NCBI GenBank assembly: GCA_949878435.1
Contig: CATLAK010000013.1
Span: forward strand, 1-64,000
DNA: 64,000 bases
Direction: 5' to 3'
Source of the DNA: an uncultured Lachnospiraceae bacterium
GTDB lineage: Bacteria > Bacillota > Clostridia > Lachnospirales > Lachnospiraceae
Below are positions 15,751 through 25,433 of this stretch, piece by piece. The first letter of the stretch is position 1. Each line of letters begins with the position of its first letter. The notes under the pieces were generated by a model. The model was not told the origin of the DNA and searched no databases. It saw only the letters and a list, made by a program, of their open reading frames with translations. The position numbers were made by a program, and so were the translations under genes.

Positions 15751-15797
15751 TACCTCCCTATGGTCTACTTATTTTAAATGTATGACCAAGGGAGGTA
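15751..15797. promoter_or_regulatory. inverted repeat over the sipL-like ribosome site
   Basis: TACCTCCCTATGGTC (15751-15765) is mirrored by GACCAAGGGAGGTA (15784-15797) with one missing base. One arm is the gene's own Shine-Dalgarno sequence, so the folded leader would hide it. This may be a translational control element; no ligand or protein is suggested by sequence. Confidence 0.4.
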
Positions 15798-15816
15798 AAG
15801 TATGCCAAAAGAGCCG

Positions 15817-16722
15817 CTACTCCTTCACACCACCAATCAGTTCGCTGATATCCTCTATCCCATATTTTTTCATGTACACTTCGATTCCTTCCGCCACTTC
15901 CACCGTCGCATAAGGATTGACAAAGTTCATAGCGCCTACTGCCACAGCGCTTGCCCCTGCTAACAAGAACTCGATGGCATCCTCCGCCGATGCAATTCCT
16001 CCCATACCGATTACCGGAATCTTCACCGCATGGGAAGCCTGATACACCATCCGCACCGCCACCGGCTTAATGGCAGGACCTGAAAGTCCCCCTGTTTTAT
16101 TTGCCAGCACGAACGCCCGCTTATGAATATCAATCTTCATACCGGTTATAGTATTGATCAGGGAAATCGCATCTGCACCTGCTGCTTCCGCTGCCTTTGC
16201 CATCTCCCCGATATCCGTCACATTAGGGCTTAGTTTCATGATGACCGGCTGTCTGGCTTTTGCCTTAATCTTGGATGTGATGTCATACAGGCTCTCCGCC
16301 TTCTGACCAAAGGCAATCGCCCCTTCCTTTACATTGGGACAAGACACGTTGATCTCCAACATATGGACCTTCGTATCCCCCAGCCGTTCCACCACCTCCA
16401 GATAATCTTCCACACTCTTTCCGCAGACATTCACAATGATTTTTGTGTCATATTGCGCAAGAAATGGAAGATCTCTTTCCATAAACACATCGATACCGGG
16501 ATTTTGCAGACCGATGGCATTGAGCATGCCCCCGTAAGTTTCCGCCACCCTGGGCACCGGGTTGCCTGGCCAGGGCACATTGGCAACACCCTTTGTCACT
16601 ACCGCTCCCAGCCGGTTCAAGTCCACAAAATCACTGTATTCCATACCGGATCCAAAAGTCCCGGATGCCGTCATGACGGGATTTTTAAATTCCACTCCTG
16701 CAATCTTTACCTTTGTATTCAT
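15817..16722 (-). CDS. pyrD: dihydroorotate dehydrogenase, class 1B catalytic subunit
   Basis: The protein has 301 aa, as usual for PyrD-1B. It oxidises dihydroorotate to orotate with FMN, passing electrons to PyrK and then NAD. Landmarks are A-S-G-T-F-G-S-G near residue 20, N-A-I-G-L-Q-N-P-G at ~70, N-V-S-C-P-N-V-K-E-G at ~128 (with the catalytic Cys), S-L-I-N-T-I-T-G at ~190, and V-I-G-M-G-G-I-A at ~243. The start codon overlaps the pyrK stop by one base (TGATG), so the two are coupled. Confidence 0.96.
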   Translation of the reverse strand: MNTKVKIAGVEFKNPVMTASGTFGSGMEYSDFVDLNRLGAVVTKGVANVPWPGNPVPRVAETYGGMLNAIGLQNPGIDVFMERDLPFLAQYDTKIIVNVCGKSVEDYLEVVERLGDTKVHMLEINVSCPNVKEGAIAFGQKAESLYDITSKIKAKARQPVIMKLSPNVTDIGEMAKAAEAAGADAISLINTITGMKIDIHKRAFVLANKTGGLSGPAIKPVAVRMVYQASHAVKIPVIGMGGIASAEDAIEFLLAGASAVAVGAMNFVNPYATVEVAEGIEVYMKKYGIEDISELIGGVKE

Positions 16723-17507
16723 CAGATATCCACCTCCCTGGCATCAAACACTGGTCCGTCCGTACAGATCCTTGCATTATTGACATGAGAATGGGCATCC
16801 TTATGAGTGGTTTTACACACACAACCCAGACACGCTCCCACGCCGCACGCCATTCTCTCTTCCAGGGAGATGTATGCCTCCATCTTCCTCTCCGCCGCAT
16901 AGGACTTGATGGCACGGAGCATGGGCATAGGACCGCACGCCATAATCACATCCGCCTTAATCTGTTCCTCCTCCATCACATTCAGCACATTCCCTTTGAC
17001 GCCTGCGCTTCCGTCTTCCGTTGCGATATACACGGTTCCGTACTTTGCTAAATCTTCCTTTAAGAAAAGCTGACTGTCCCTGTAGCCAAGGACAATGGCT
17101 GCCTCACCGCCTGCTGCCTTTAATTTCTTGGCAAGCTGCAGCATCGGCGGAATCCCGATGCCGCCTCCCATCAGCGCCACTTTTTTTCCTTTCCCTTTAT
17201 CCACAGGAAATCCATTCCCCAGAACGCCTAAAATCTCTGCTTCCTGCCCGGGCTGCCATGCAGCGAACTCCGCAGTCCCCGCTCCCGCTATTCTGTACAC
17301 GATACGAAGGGCGCTTTTTTCCTCATCCACTTCGCATATGCTGATGGGACGGGGCAGCAAATGGGACTTATCCTCAGGGTAAATTCCGACAAACTGTCCT
17401 GCCCCGGCTTCCTTCGCCAAATCCGTGGACAGCCACATTTCATAAATATCCGGTGCAATCATTCTCTGACTGCGCACACGGGCTTTCACTTTTCTTTTTC
17501 CGCTCAT
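16722..17507 (-). CDS. pyrK: dihydroorotate dehydrogenase electron-transfer subunit
   Basis: The protein has 261 aa from the ATG at 17507, which follows AAAGGAGAA; a longer frame to 17651 is out of pyrC and has no site. It has a ferredoxin-reductase-type FAD domain (L-P-R-P-I-S-I near 53), an NAD domain (A-L-M-G-G-G-I-G-I-P-P) and a C-terminal Cys cluster for a [2Fe-2S] centre (C-G-V-G-A-C-L-G-C-V-C). It carries electrons from PyrD to NAD+. The order pyrC-pyrK-pyrD is a biosynthetic operon. Confidence 0.95.
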   Translation of the reverse strand: MSGKRKVKARVRSQRMIAPDIYEMWLSTDLAKEAGAGQFVGIYPEDKSHLLPRPISICEVDEEKSALRIVYRIAGAGTAEFAAWQPGQEAEILGVLGNGFPVDKGKGKKVALMGGGIGIPPMLQLAKKLKAAGGEAAIVLGYRDSQLFLKEDLAKYGTVYIATEDGSAGVKGNVLNVMEEEQIKADVIMACGPMPMLRAIKSYAAERKMEAYISLEERMACGVGACLGCVCKTTHKDAHSHVNNARICTDGPVFDAREVDI

Positions 17508-17533
17508 AACCAGTTCTCCTTTGCTCCTACCTA

Positions 17534-18817
17534 TCAATTTCTCTGGTACACAACCTTTCCGCCGCAGATGGTATAATGCACCACCCCCGGAAGTTCCTCT
17601 CCGATGAAAGGCGAATTGGCGGATTTGGATGCAAATTTGGAAACCCTCCACCGCTCCTTGGGCGCAAACAGCACCAGATCTGCCGCCATCCCTTCCTCCA
17701 TCCTGCCGCCGTCAAGCTTATACAGCTCACAGGGAGCCGTACTCATGGCATGAATGAGCTTTCCGTAGGACAGATGCCCCGGCTCCACCAATTCCCTGAT
17801 GCCAAGAGAAAGCGCTGTCTCCAACCCGATGATCCCGCTGGGCGCCTGGGTAATAGGCCGCTCCTTTTCCTCTCTGCTGTGAGGCGCATGATCCGTGGCA
17901 ATCAGATCGATGGTGCCGTCCTTGATCCCTTCTATAATTGCCATCTTGTCCTCTTCTTCCCGAAGAGGCGGATTCATCTTTGCCAGCGTCCCCTTCTCCA
18001 TCACAGCTTCCTGGGTAAGGGTAAAATGATGAGGCGTTGCCTCCCCATGGACATGGACGCCTTCTGCCTTCGCCCTGCGCACCAGCTCCACTGCTTCCTT
18101 GGTGCTGATATGCTGTATCACCACTTCCGCCCCCGTCTTTTGGGCAAGCGCTAAATCCCTTTTTACCAGACCAATCTCCGCCTCCCTGGGCGACCCTCCA
18201 ATGCCATAATAGTCGGCCGCTTTCCCGGCATTCACCCCATTATTAGCAATCAGCGCCGGATCCTCCTCATGAAAGCTGATCGGCTTATCCCATTTTTTCG
18301 CCTCGGCCATCGCTTTCCTTACCAGTTCTTCATCCACCAGCGGAATACCGTCGTCCGTAAACCCTGCCGCTCCCGCCTTTGCCAATTCCTCCATATTCAC
18401 TAGTTCTTTACCAGCCATCTGCCGGGTCACATTCACACAGCTTGCAATATGAATCCCCGTCTTTCTTCCCTTATCCAGCACATAGCAAAGCGTCTCCACA
18501 TTATCCACAGGAGGTTTCGTGTTTGCCATCAACACAATCTGCGTAAATCCTCCCCTGACAGCCGCTGCCGCTCCGCTGTCAATATCCTCCTTATACGTAA
18601 ACCCCGGATCCCTGAAATGCACATGGGTATCCGCCAGCCCCGGCGCCGCCATCAGCCCCGTCCCGTCAATCACCTGCACATCCCCCGAAAACTCCTCTCC
18701 CGGATCTTCTCCATCCTTCAAAATCCGCGAAATCCGCCCATCCTCTATCACCAGATCCGCCCTATAAACCACATCTCCTACCGGATCGATCACCATCCCA
18801 TTCTTAATCCAAATCAT
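17534..18817 (-). CDS. pyrC: dihydroorotase
   Basis: The protein has 427 aa from the ATG at 18817, eight bases behind GGAGG; an upstream GTG at 18832 is less likely. It closes carbamoyl-aspartate to dihydroorotate. Metal-site motifs are D-T-H-V-H-F-R-D-P-G (~65), H-E-E-D-P-A (~185), I-Q-H-I-S-T-K (~240) and D-H-A-P-H-S (~310). It leads the pyrC-pyrK-pyrD group with a 26-base gap to pyrK. I see no PyrR attenuator in front of it. Confidence 0.95.
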   Translation of the reverse strand: MIWIKNGMVIDPVGDVVYRADLVIEDGRISRILKDGEDPGEEFSGDVQVIDGTGLMAAPGLADTHVHFRDPGFTYKEDIDSGAAAAVRGGFTQIVLMANTKPPVDNVETLCYVLDKGRKTGIHIASCVNVTRQMAGKELVNMEELAKAGAAGFTDDGIPLVDEELVRKAMAEAKKWDKPISFHEEDPALIANNGVNAGKAADYYGIGGSPREAEIGLVKRDLALAQKTGAEVVIQHISTKEAVELVRRAKAEGVHVHGEATPHHFTLTQEAVMEKGTLAKMNPPLREEEDKMAIIEGIKDGTIDLIATDHAPHSREEKERPITQAPSGIIGLETALSLGIRELVEPGHLSYGKLIHAMSTAPCELYKLDGGRMEEGMAADLVLFAPKERWRVSKFASKSANSPFIGEELPGVVHYTICGGKVVYQRN

Positions 18818-19004
18818 CCCATACACCTCCACACCAATCCCAGTTTTTCCTTAAATATACCCCAAATGCATGCCCCGCCACATCCCCTTTATTCTACCAC
18901 ATCCCCACCAACTCCACCACAAAATCTTTCCTCCTTCTTCTTAGCCACCGCTTAAACCATATATCCTCCAACTCCCTATATTCAGCGACATGAACTCCCT
19001 GAAA
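18818..19004. other. upstream region of pyrC
   Basis: Apart from the ribosome site, no clear promoter or attenuator can be made out. The stretch is C-rich and ends at the first arm of fold-back element A. Confidence 0.4.
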
Positions 19005-19444
19005 GGCGGGCAGCACTGCTTCAAGGGACAGCCGTGTAAGGCGGCAGGACCCTGGGCTTAAGGCAGCGCCGAAGGACAACGGCGACACGGAGGCGGAGAA
19101 TAGACCGGCGCAGGGGACAGCATATCCTATCGTTTCAAGTCTCTGCGAAAAATCGGCAATTTCACTTACAGAATGTTAGACCCCCAGGGTGAAATCGCCA
19201 CGGATGGCGATTTCAGGAGTCGCGCGGCACGGATGCCGCTGACTCCGACCCGTCCGCCTTGAAACACCTAAATACATTCTGTTAGTGAAATCCGATTTTG
19301 AGAAAAGACTTGAAACGATATGATATGCTGCCCCCTGCGCCGGTCTATTCTCCGCCTCCGTACCGCCATTGTCCTTCGGCGCTGTCCTTAAGCCCAGGGT
19401 CCTGCCGCCTTACACGGCTGTCCCTTGAAGCAGTGCTGCCCGCC
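19005..19444. repeat. long fold-back element A
   Basis: About 440 bases forming an imperfect inverted repeat. The outer arms (19005-19127 and ~19321-19444, ~120 bases each) pair with each other but with nothing else in the window. The inner module starts at ATCGTTTCAAGTCTCTGCG (19129) and ends at GACTTGAAACGAT (to ~19319). It contains two nested hairpins at the centre (GAAATCGCC/GGCGATTTC; GGAGTC..GACTCC) and the arm pair TTCACTTACAGAATGT / ACATTCTGTTAGTGAA. The same module occurs in elements B, C and D. No open frame or transposase is inside. Confidence 0.9.
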
Positions 19445-19464
19445 CCTCCGGCAATACCAAAGCC

Positions 19465-19899
19465 CTAATTGAATACCACCGGTTTATCCACAAACTCCGT
19501 CTTTATTACAATATAGGGATAAGAAGGCGCATTCTTCTTCGCCCCTTCATCCCCCGGCTCCGGTCCCAGCAGCGTCGTATCCGCATAAATCGCATTTTCC
19601 GTCAGATACAGATCATTTACCGTAATACTGTACCCGCCGCTCACCTGCTCGCCGTACCCAATGCAGATATACAAAAAACCATTGTCCTGATAAGTGACCT
19701 TAAACGCATTTCCCTTTTTCTCATCAATGACCGTCTTAAGTTCCTCCGGTATATTCTCCTCCGCAAGCACCGTAAACTCCAGGTCTTTTATTTTCTCCAT
19801 TGGGTCTTTCTCTTTCGCGCATCCAGCCAGCAGGCAAAGCGCCATAGCGCCAAGCGCACATATCCCATATTTTACAAACCGACAATCAACCTTTTTCAT
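19465..19899 (-). CDS. lipoprotein with PrcB C-terminal-type domain
   Basis: The protein has 144 aa. A signal peptide ends in the lipobox L-L-A-G-C (Cys ~26), so it should be anchored on the outer face of the membrane. The mature part (V-L-A-E-E-N-I-P-E-E-L near 45, I-C-I-G-Y-G-E-Q-V-S-G-G-Y-S-I, then a P-Y-I-V-I-K-T-E-F strand) matches PrcB_C domains, which are found with the PrtP/PrcB protease of spirochaetes and in many clostridial lipoproteins. Adjacent HtrA may be its partner. Function is uncertain. Confidence 0.75.
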   Translation of the reverse strand: MKKVDCRFVKYGICALGAMALCLLAGCAKEKDPMEKIKDLEFTVLAEENIPEELKTVIDEKKGNAFKVTYQDNGFLYICIGYGEQVSGGYSITVNDLYLTENAIYADTTLLGPEPGDEGAKKNAPSYPYIVIKTEFVDKPVVFN

Positions 19900-19970
19900 A
19901 CATCACCCATAAATACCGTCATTTCTTTTAACTAATTTTATGAGTCCATCCGAAAAAGAATACATAATTT

Positions 19971-21446
19971 CTACTGAACGCTGCTTTGTCCTCCCAGCGT
20001 GACCTCCACCGTGTTCTCGCGATAGCCGTCGGGATAAGCCTGCATCAGTTTCAGCGTCACCGTTGTTCCCGCTGCATAGTATTGCAATTCAGTCTTAAGT
20101 TCCGCCATGGAAGTGACCTCCTCGCCGTTCATCGCGACGATAATATCTCCTCTCATAAGCCCTGCCTTGTCTGCACCCGACCCTTCCGTGACAGATGAGA
20201 CATAGACCCCCTTAGGCGCTCCGTAAAGCTGAGAATATTCCGACTTCACATCCACCCCTGTGATTCCAAGGTAACCTCTGTCTTCTTCGGCAACTTTCAG
20301 CCTTGTTTCTTTTTCCATTAGTTCTTCTATAATCGGCTTTGCATCAGAAATCGGTATAGCATAACACATCCCCTCTACCCGGGTATCTCCAATTTTGCTC
20401 GAGTTGATACCGATTACCTCTCCTTTAATATTCAGCAGCGCGCCTCCCGAATTGCCCGGATTGATTGCCGCATCTGTCTGAATAAAAGTATTGATCTCTG
20501 TATCCATGTTTTCGGACATATTTTGAGTTGCAGAAGTTCCTATGGTTCTGTCAAGAGCACTGACCACACCGGTGGTGACAGACTGGCCATACCCCAGCGC
20601 ATTCCCGATTGCAATAACCGGCTCTCCTACAGTGAGGTCATCGGAGCTTCCCAACTTTGCAATAACTATCTGATCCATTACTTCATTACTGATATCCCCA
20701 AGCTGCACTGCAATAATCGCAAGATCCTTATCTTCATCCACACCTTTTACCTGTGCCTGTGCCTGGTCGCCATTCACAAATTGAACCGTCAGCTCTTCCG
20801 CCGAATTGACCACATGGAAATTTGTGACAAGAAGAAGTTCCGTATCATTCTTTCCCACAATGATTCCCGATCCGGATCCTATCCCTTCCTGGCTGAACTC
20901 TTGTCCCCAGAAGGTCATTCTCTCTATATACTTTCCATTGACTGAAACTACCGACGGCATTACGTCCTTTACCACCTGCGTCACATCCGTTACTGTGGTC
21001 TGAACAGACTGGCTGCTGTTTACCTTTGTCTCCTCCGGAGTTTCTTTTACACCGCTTTCCTCTTCAACTGCCTGTGTCTCTTTTTCCGTTACAGAATCCT
21101 CCTGCACCTGCGCTCTCCCTGCTCTTACTCCTATGATATCCGCCGCAAGATCAATCGCCTGAAATCCTAATCCGGCAAAAAGACCAAACAATAATCCACA
21201 GCAGATTCCAACCAAAAGTTTTTTGCCCGTACCAGAATTGCCATGATTCCTCTTTTCCGGTTTTTTCCCGTGTCCGTATTGGTCTGCGCCTCTTTCCGTG
21301 TAAAAACCACTATTTGCACCGCTGAAGCTGCCGTTCGACCCATACTGATAAGTATTTCCGTTTCCCTGGTTTTGATTTGTACGGTTCATCACGTTCTGGC
21401 TCTGCCCTGTGTGGTCATAGTTATTTGGATAATTATTTTCATACAT
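19971..21446 (-). CDS. htrA: HtrA/DegP-type membrane serine protease
   Basis: The protein has 491 aa. A polar Asn/Gly-rich cytoplasmic tail (1-75) and one membrane segment (~76-100) precede an extracellular S1C trypsin-like domain with His in N-F-H-V-V, Asp in D-K-D-L-A-I-I and Ser in N-P-G-N-S-G-G-A-L, followed by one PDZ domain (Y-L-G-I-T-G-V-D to the end). Such proteases clear misfolded exported proteins. It has its own upstream non-coding leader of ~120 bases. Confidence 0.93.
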   Translation of the reverse strand: MYENNYPNNYDHTGQSQNVMNRTNQNQGNGNTYQYGSNGSFSGANSGFYTERGADQYGHGKKPEKRNHGNSGTGKKLLVGICCGLLFGLFAGLGFQAIDLAADIIGVRAGRAQVQEDSVTEKETQAVEEESGVKETPEETKVNSSQSVQTTVTDVTQVVKDVMPSVVSVNGKYIERMTFWGQEFSQEGIGSGSGIIVGKNDTELLLVTNFHVVNSAEELTVQFVNGDQAQAQVKGVDEDKDLAIIAVQLGDISNEVMDQIVIAKLGSSDDLTVGEPVIAIGNALGYGQSVTTGVVSALDRTIGTSATQNMSENMDTEINTFIQTDAAINPGNSGGALLNIKGEVIGINSSKIGDTRVEGMCYAIPISDAKPIIEELMEKETRLKVAEEDRGYLGITGVDVKSEYSQLYGAPKGVYVSSVTEGSGADKAGLMRGDIIVAMNGEEVTSMAELKTELQYYAAGTTVTLKLMQAYPDGYRENTVEVTLGGQSSVQ

Positions 21447-21570
21447 AACAATTACCTCTTTTCCTTTCCTGCATTTATCTCTTTGTTACTTTACTATGCA
21501 CTTAGTATATTCAGTAATTGTGTTTATTTTGTGACAGAAGTTTGATGATTCTGTTATAAAAAACACAATT

Positions 21571-22497
21571 TCATTTCCAATATCCTTGGTTCATAGAAAG
21601 TCCTTTTACCATTTTGACAGGCAGTTTCTTATATCTTTTCCCCAAAAAATATCCTATATATTTACAGCCGCTTTGCCATACCAGCTTTAGTATGAGCCAT
21701 GGCTTTTTGATTTTCCAAAGGTACCTGCAGGTTTTCTTTACAAGGCGGATTCCCTCTGACTCCGTGGCGATTCCTGCAAAAACCTCCGGATGATCGGCAT
21801 GGGACACGCCCAAATCAAAATTTCTCTTAAGCTGCGCTGCGCCGCTATAATTATGGGAATGGACCACCTTGGCATCTGCTGCATAGGCAATCTGATATCC
21901 CGCATTCAAAACCCCTCTGGCATAAATCATATCTTCATTGAAAATCGTACCCTCTATAAAACCTCCTAACTGCTCAAAGACCTCTCTTCTGTAAGCAGCG
22001 CAGGCGTTTGATGCAAAAAAAGCCTTAATCCCCATATCCTTTAAGTTTTCAACCGACTTTCGGCAGGATACTTCCGGGTAATTAAAAGAACGCGTATAGC
22101 GCTCGATCACACCACTTTCCTCTGCCGGCATCTGTCTCGCATAAGTCATCCCCACCTGCCCGTCTTCAAAGGGCGCAAGCAGCCGCTCAACCATATTTTC
22201 ATCTGCAGGAACTGCATCATCCGTCATCATAATAAAGTACGGCGCCTTTGACAGGGATGCCCCTAAGTTCCTGGTTTTGCCGTGATTATATTCTTCCTTG
22301 GCTATATGCGTTACGCGCAGTTTCTTATATCTTTTCTCCAAGTCCATGCCGGCAGTGAATTGATCATAATACGATTTTTCTGTATTGATCACGATAATCT
22401 GCCCAATCGGCTGACTCTGCACCTGCAGCATATCCAACAGCTTAAGGAACTTTTCCTTCGGTCGGTATACCGGAATGATTACGTCTGCCTCCATCAT
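21571..22497 (-). CDS. GT2-family glycosyltransferase (rhamnosyltransferase-like)
   Basis: The protein has 308 aa from the ATGATG at 22497, behind AGGAGGG; the longer frame to 22578 runs through a terminator. The GT-A fold shows A-D-V-I-I-P-V-Y-R-P at the N-terminus, the D-D metal motif in M-M-T-D-D-A-V-P-A, and F-N-E-D-M-I-Y-A-R-G near 205, as in WbbL/RgpB-like rhamnosyltransferases. No membrane segment is seen. It lies downstream of the LCP gene and is separated from it by a hairpin, so it may be expressed at a lower level. Confidence 0.85.
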   Translation of the reverse strand: MMEADVIIPVYRPKEKFLKLLDMLQVQSQPIGQIIVINTEKSYYDQFTAGMDLEKRYKKLRVTHIAKEEYNHGKTRNLGASLSKAPYFIMMTDDAVPADENMVERLLAPFEDGQVGMTYARQMPAEESGVIERYTRSFNYPEVSCRKSVENLKDMGIKAFFASNACAAYRREVFEQLGGFIEGTIFNEDMIYARGVLNAGYQIAYAADAKVVHSHNYSGAAQLKRNFDLGVSHADHPEVFAGIATESEGIRLVKKTCRYLWKIKKPWLILKLVWQSGCKYIGYFLGKRYKKLPVKMVKGLSMNQGYWK

Positions 22498-22531
22498 ATG
22501 CCTAACCCTCCTGGCAAAATTTCTATAACAC

Positions 22532-22561
22532 AGAAAGGACCAGCTTTCGTTGGTCCTTTCT
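22532..22561 (-). terminator. intercistronic hairpin
   Basis: AGAAAGGACCA pairs with TGGTCCTTTCT between the LCP gene and the downstream glycosyltransferase. The T-run is short, so it probably gives partial termination. Confidence 0.6.
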
Positions 22562-22605
22562 ATCCAATACGCCAGCACATAACATGCATCAACGCTTGGT
22601 ATTTC

Positions 22606-23769
22606 CTATTTCACATACGGACTCGTATCAGCCGCAACCTTTTCGCTGCATTCCAATACGGTTGAAGAAGGAGAATATTCTTCATCCTTAAACAGGAACT
22701 CATGCAGCCATTGTACATTATCTGCAAGGGATACCGGTACGACACAGCTTCCCTTTGACCCTATGGTACCCGTGGCACGCATACTCTCCTCGGGGAATCC
22801 TCCCTGATCTACAATCTCATATCTGCCGATTTCACCTAAAAGTTCAAGTATTTCAGAAAGATCCAAAGATGTGTAAATCTCATCCTTATCAAATATAGCA
22901 TTTGCAACATCATTCAGCGTTGCCGGCGAAGCTGTCTTTGCCTTATCAGCAACTGCCATCAGCACCTCTCTCTGACGCTCCGCACGCTTAAAGTCATCTC
23001 CCGCTGTGTAACGGATACGGCAGTATGCAGTTGCCTGAAGCCCGTCTAAAAGCTGATAACCTGTGCTTGTTACAGGCACATAATCTCTCTTTAAGTTCTC
23101 TGCCATACAAATTTGGTAGTTATTAATATGCTTAAGCTCCTCAGAATCCACATCAATCATGATGCCGCCCAGTGCATCGATGGTATCGCTGAGACCCGCA
23201 AATCCTACCGTAACAAAATCTGTAATATTCATATCCAGATTCATATTCAGCATATTGATTGCCTGCTTGGGACCGCCCTTTGCATATGCCCCGTTACACT
23301 TATTGTAAGAGTCATTGCTCAGATTCAAGTACGTATCTCTGTATACACTTACAAGCCTGCATTCCCCTGTATCCAGATTGATGGATGCAATCATGATCGT
23401 GTCGCTTCGCGTATTCTTTGTGAGGGCTCCCGTCGTGGAATCCACGCCAAACAGTGCAATGTTCCGGTACCCCCTCATGGTAGTCTCAACCTGTTCCTCA
23501 ACCTCTGGGTTGATCACGATCTCTTCCTTGGGCAAGTCAACCTTCCCCACCTTTTCTACCTTGAGAACCCCGTACAATACTACAACCATGATAAGTAAAA
23601 TAAATATTTCCAGAATAAACAGCAGTATCTTGGTGCGTTTTTTCTTTGATTTCTTTTTAGCTGACACAGGCTCTTTCCTGCTTTTGCCGCTGCTTCTTTT
23701 CTTCGCGCTGACAGGCTCATCATGCCTGACTGGTCTTTTCTTAACCGGTTTCTTTGATGTTGTTGTCAT
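22606..23769 (-). CDS. LCP (LytR-CpsA-Psr) family glycopolymer attachment enzyme
   Basis: The protein has 387 aa. A very basic cytoplasmic tail (K-K-P-V-K-K-R-P-V-R..) precedes one membrane segment (~48-68) and an extracellular LCP domain: F-G-V-D-S-T near 108, R-S-D-T-I-M-I-A-S-I at ~122, S-V-Y-R-D-T-Y-L at ~142, Y-A-K-G-G-P-K-Q-A-I at ~162, and C-R-I-R-Y-T-A-G-D-D-F-K-R-A-E-R-Q. LCP enzymes transfer lipid-linked polymers to peptidoglycan, so this is the likely wall-anchoring step for the glycan made by the cluster. Confidence 0.93.
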   Translation of the reverse strand: MTTTSKKPVKKRPVRHDEPVSAKKRSSGKSRKEPVSAKKKSKKKRTKILLFILEIFILLIMVVVLYGVLKVEKVGKVDLPKEEIVINPEVEEQVETTMRGYRNIALFGVDSTTGALTKNTRSDTIMIASINLDTGECRLVSVYRDTYLNLSNDSYNKCNGAYAKGGPKQAINMLNMNLDMNITDFVTVGFAGLSDTIDALGGIMIDVDSEELKHINNYQICMAENLKRDYVPVTSTGYQLLDGLQATAYCRIRYTAGDDFKRAERQREVLMAVADKAKTASPATLNDVANAIFDKDEIYTSLDLSEILELLGEIGRYEIVDQGGFPEESMRATGTIGSKGSCVVPVSLADNVQWLHEFLFKDEEYSPSSTVLECSEKVAADTSPYVK

Positions 23770-23942
23770 ATGATTGACCTCTCCCTTATCTACTACATTT
23801 CATAATCTATCTGGGCTTTATCATCTGTGATTTCTCACAAGATACTATTTTGACACAAAATTTCCCATTAGGCAAGCCCTTAGCAGCTTTTTTAATCTAT
23901 CCTTAAGATTTGTAAATTACGTCTATTATATTCAAAAAGTTT

Positions 23943-25352
23943 TTAATAAGCATTTTTATTGATGAAACCTTTAAAAAACGTGAGGAACATAATCTTGAAA
24001 TCCATACTTAAAGTCCAGTTTTCAATATAAAAAAGATCATATTCTATTCTCTTGCGTATAGATGTGTCCCCTCTGTATCCATTGATCTGCGCCCAGCCTG
24101 TAAGTCCTGGTCTGACCTGATGCTTAATCATATAACGTGGAATTTCTTCCTTGAAGACCTCCACGAACTGCGGACGCTCTGGTCTCGGACCCACCAAAGA
24201 CATTTCTCCTATAAATATATTGAACAGCTGAGGAAGTTCATCCAAACTGGTGCGGCGCAAAAATTTTCCTACCTTTGTGACTCTGGGATCATCCTTCACC
24301 GTCCATGCCTTCTGCTCTGCGGAAGGCTTCTGCATCTCCATTGTCCTGAATTTATACATCTTAAAGGTCCTATTATGGAGCCCCACTCGTTCCTGCTTAA
24401 AAAGAATTGGTCCGCGGCTGGTGAGCCTCACTGCCAGCGCAGCGATAAGCATAATAGGCGAAGACAAAATCAATCCCACCGTCGACCCTATGATGTCCAC
24501 CGCCCGCTTGGTCACCCAGTTCAAGGTATTGGTAAGCGGCACGTAACGGATATTAATCACCGGCAGCCCCATCAGATCCTCCGTATAAGGATGACTTGGC
24601 ACCAGTGAATTATAATCGGGTATGAATTTCGTGTGAACCCCTGATTTTTCACATAAATCTACAATATATTCCAAATGATCATAATCTTTTAATGCCAGCG
24701 TAATCGCAATCTCATCTAATTTATTTTCGGGGAGAATATATTTAATATTTTCTATCCTTCCCACCACCTTGACGCCCTTATACACAGTCCCGCTGGGAAT
24801 CCTGTCATCCAATATCCCCCGGACCACATATCCCCACTGGGGATTCGCATTGATCCTGGTAACATATTCCTCAGCCGCTCTGGAATACCCTACAAGAAGA
24901 ATATACTTTAAATTATATCCCTTTTTTCTGAAATAAAGCAGCATATTCCGAATCAGCGTGCGGCATATCGTGGTAAACGCGATATTGATCACATAAAATG
25001 CCCCCATCATAAAACGGGAAAAATGCTGCTGCTTAATAAAATACAAGAACACGATAAAAAAGACAATTCCGACAGTATTTGCCTTGACAATGCCTTCTAG
25101 TTCATATTTTCGCCTGGTCGCGCGCTTTGGCGCATACATGTTGAAAAAATAGTATAGAATAATATATTCAGGCACAACAAAATAAAGGAAACTGAAATAG
25201 GTCCTCGTATCTAATGCACCTGCGCCCGGTTCCGTATCGGCAAAAACGGTGCAGAACTTTATATACCATGCAAACAAGTAGGCGACAGCTACTACTACGG
25301 CGTCTACCAACAAGTGCAGTCTATTGAAATACTTCTGATTGTCCTTTATCAT
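23943..25352 (-). CDS. initiating sugar-phosphate transferase, WbaP/CpsE-like
   Basis: The protein has 469 aa: an N-terminal membrane region of four to five helices (to ~120), a Rossmann-like middle domain (Y-I-L-L-V-G-Y-S-R-A-A-E-E near 150), one more helix with K-R-A-V-D-I-I-G-S (~280), and the catalytic domain with F-K-Q-E-R-V-G, F-R-T-M, D-E-L-P-Q-L-F-N, G-P-R-P-E-R and R-P-G-L-T-G-W-A-Q. It loads a hexose-1-phosphate onto undecaprenyl phosphate and so starts glycan assembly. It has its own promoter (25375-25403). Confidence 0.93.
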   Translation of the reverse strand: MIKDNQKYFNRLHLLVDAVVVAVAYLFAWYIKFCTVFADTEPGAGALDTRTYFSFLYFVVPEYIILYYFFNMYAPKRATRRKYELEGIVKANTVGIVFFIVFLYFIKQQHFSRFMMGAFYVINIAFTTICRTLIRNMLLYFRKKGYNLKYILLVGYSRAAEEYVTRINANPQWGYVVRGILDDRIPSGTVYKGVKVVGRIENIKYILPENKLDEIAITLALKDYDHLEYIVDLCEKSGVHTKFIPDYNSLVPSHPYTEDLMGLPVINIRYVPLTNTLNWVTKRAVDIIGSTVGLILSSPIMLIAALAVRLTSRGPILFKQERVGLHNRTFKMYKFRTMEMQKPSAEQKAWTVKDDPRVTKVGKFLRRTSLDELPQLFNIFIGEMSLVGPRPERPQFVEVFKEEIPRYMIKHQVRPGLTGWAQINGYRGDTSIRKRIEYDLFYIENWTLSMDFKIMFLTFFKGFINKNAY

Positions 25353-25374
25353 ATCCTGCTACCTTCTTGCAAAT

Positions 25375-25403
25375 ATTTTACAATATTATTACAAAAAGTA
25401 CAA
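25375..25403 (-). promoter_or_regulatory. sigma-A-type promoter of the wbaP-like gene
   Basis: On the minus strand TTGTAC (25403-25398), a 17-base spacer and TAAAAT (25380-25375) lie 22 bases before the start codon. Element B begins about 30 bases further upstream. Confidence 0.7.
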
Positions 25404-25433
25404 CTTAAAATTCATGGGGCCGGTATAAAGTCC

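Noticed and set aside
16363..17576. Plus-strand frames opposite pyrD, pyrK and pyrC
   Set aside because: Antisense shadows of well-identified genes.
19005..19444. Fold-back elements as rRNA, tRNA or riboswitch genes
   Set aside because: No tRNA or rRNA sequence signatures. Arms pair over 100 bases, far more than known riboswitches, and positions are not consistently in 5' leaders.
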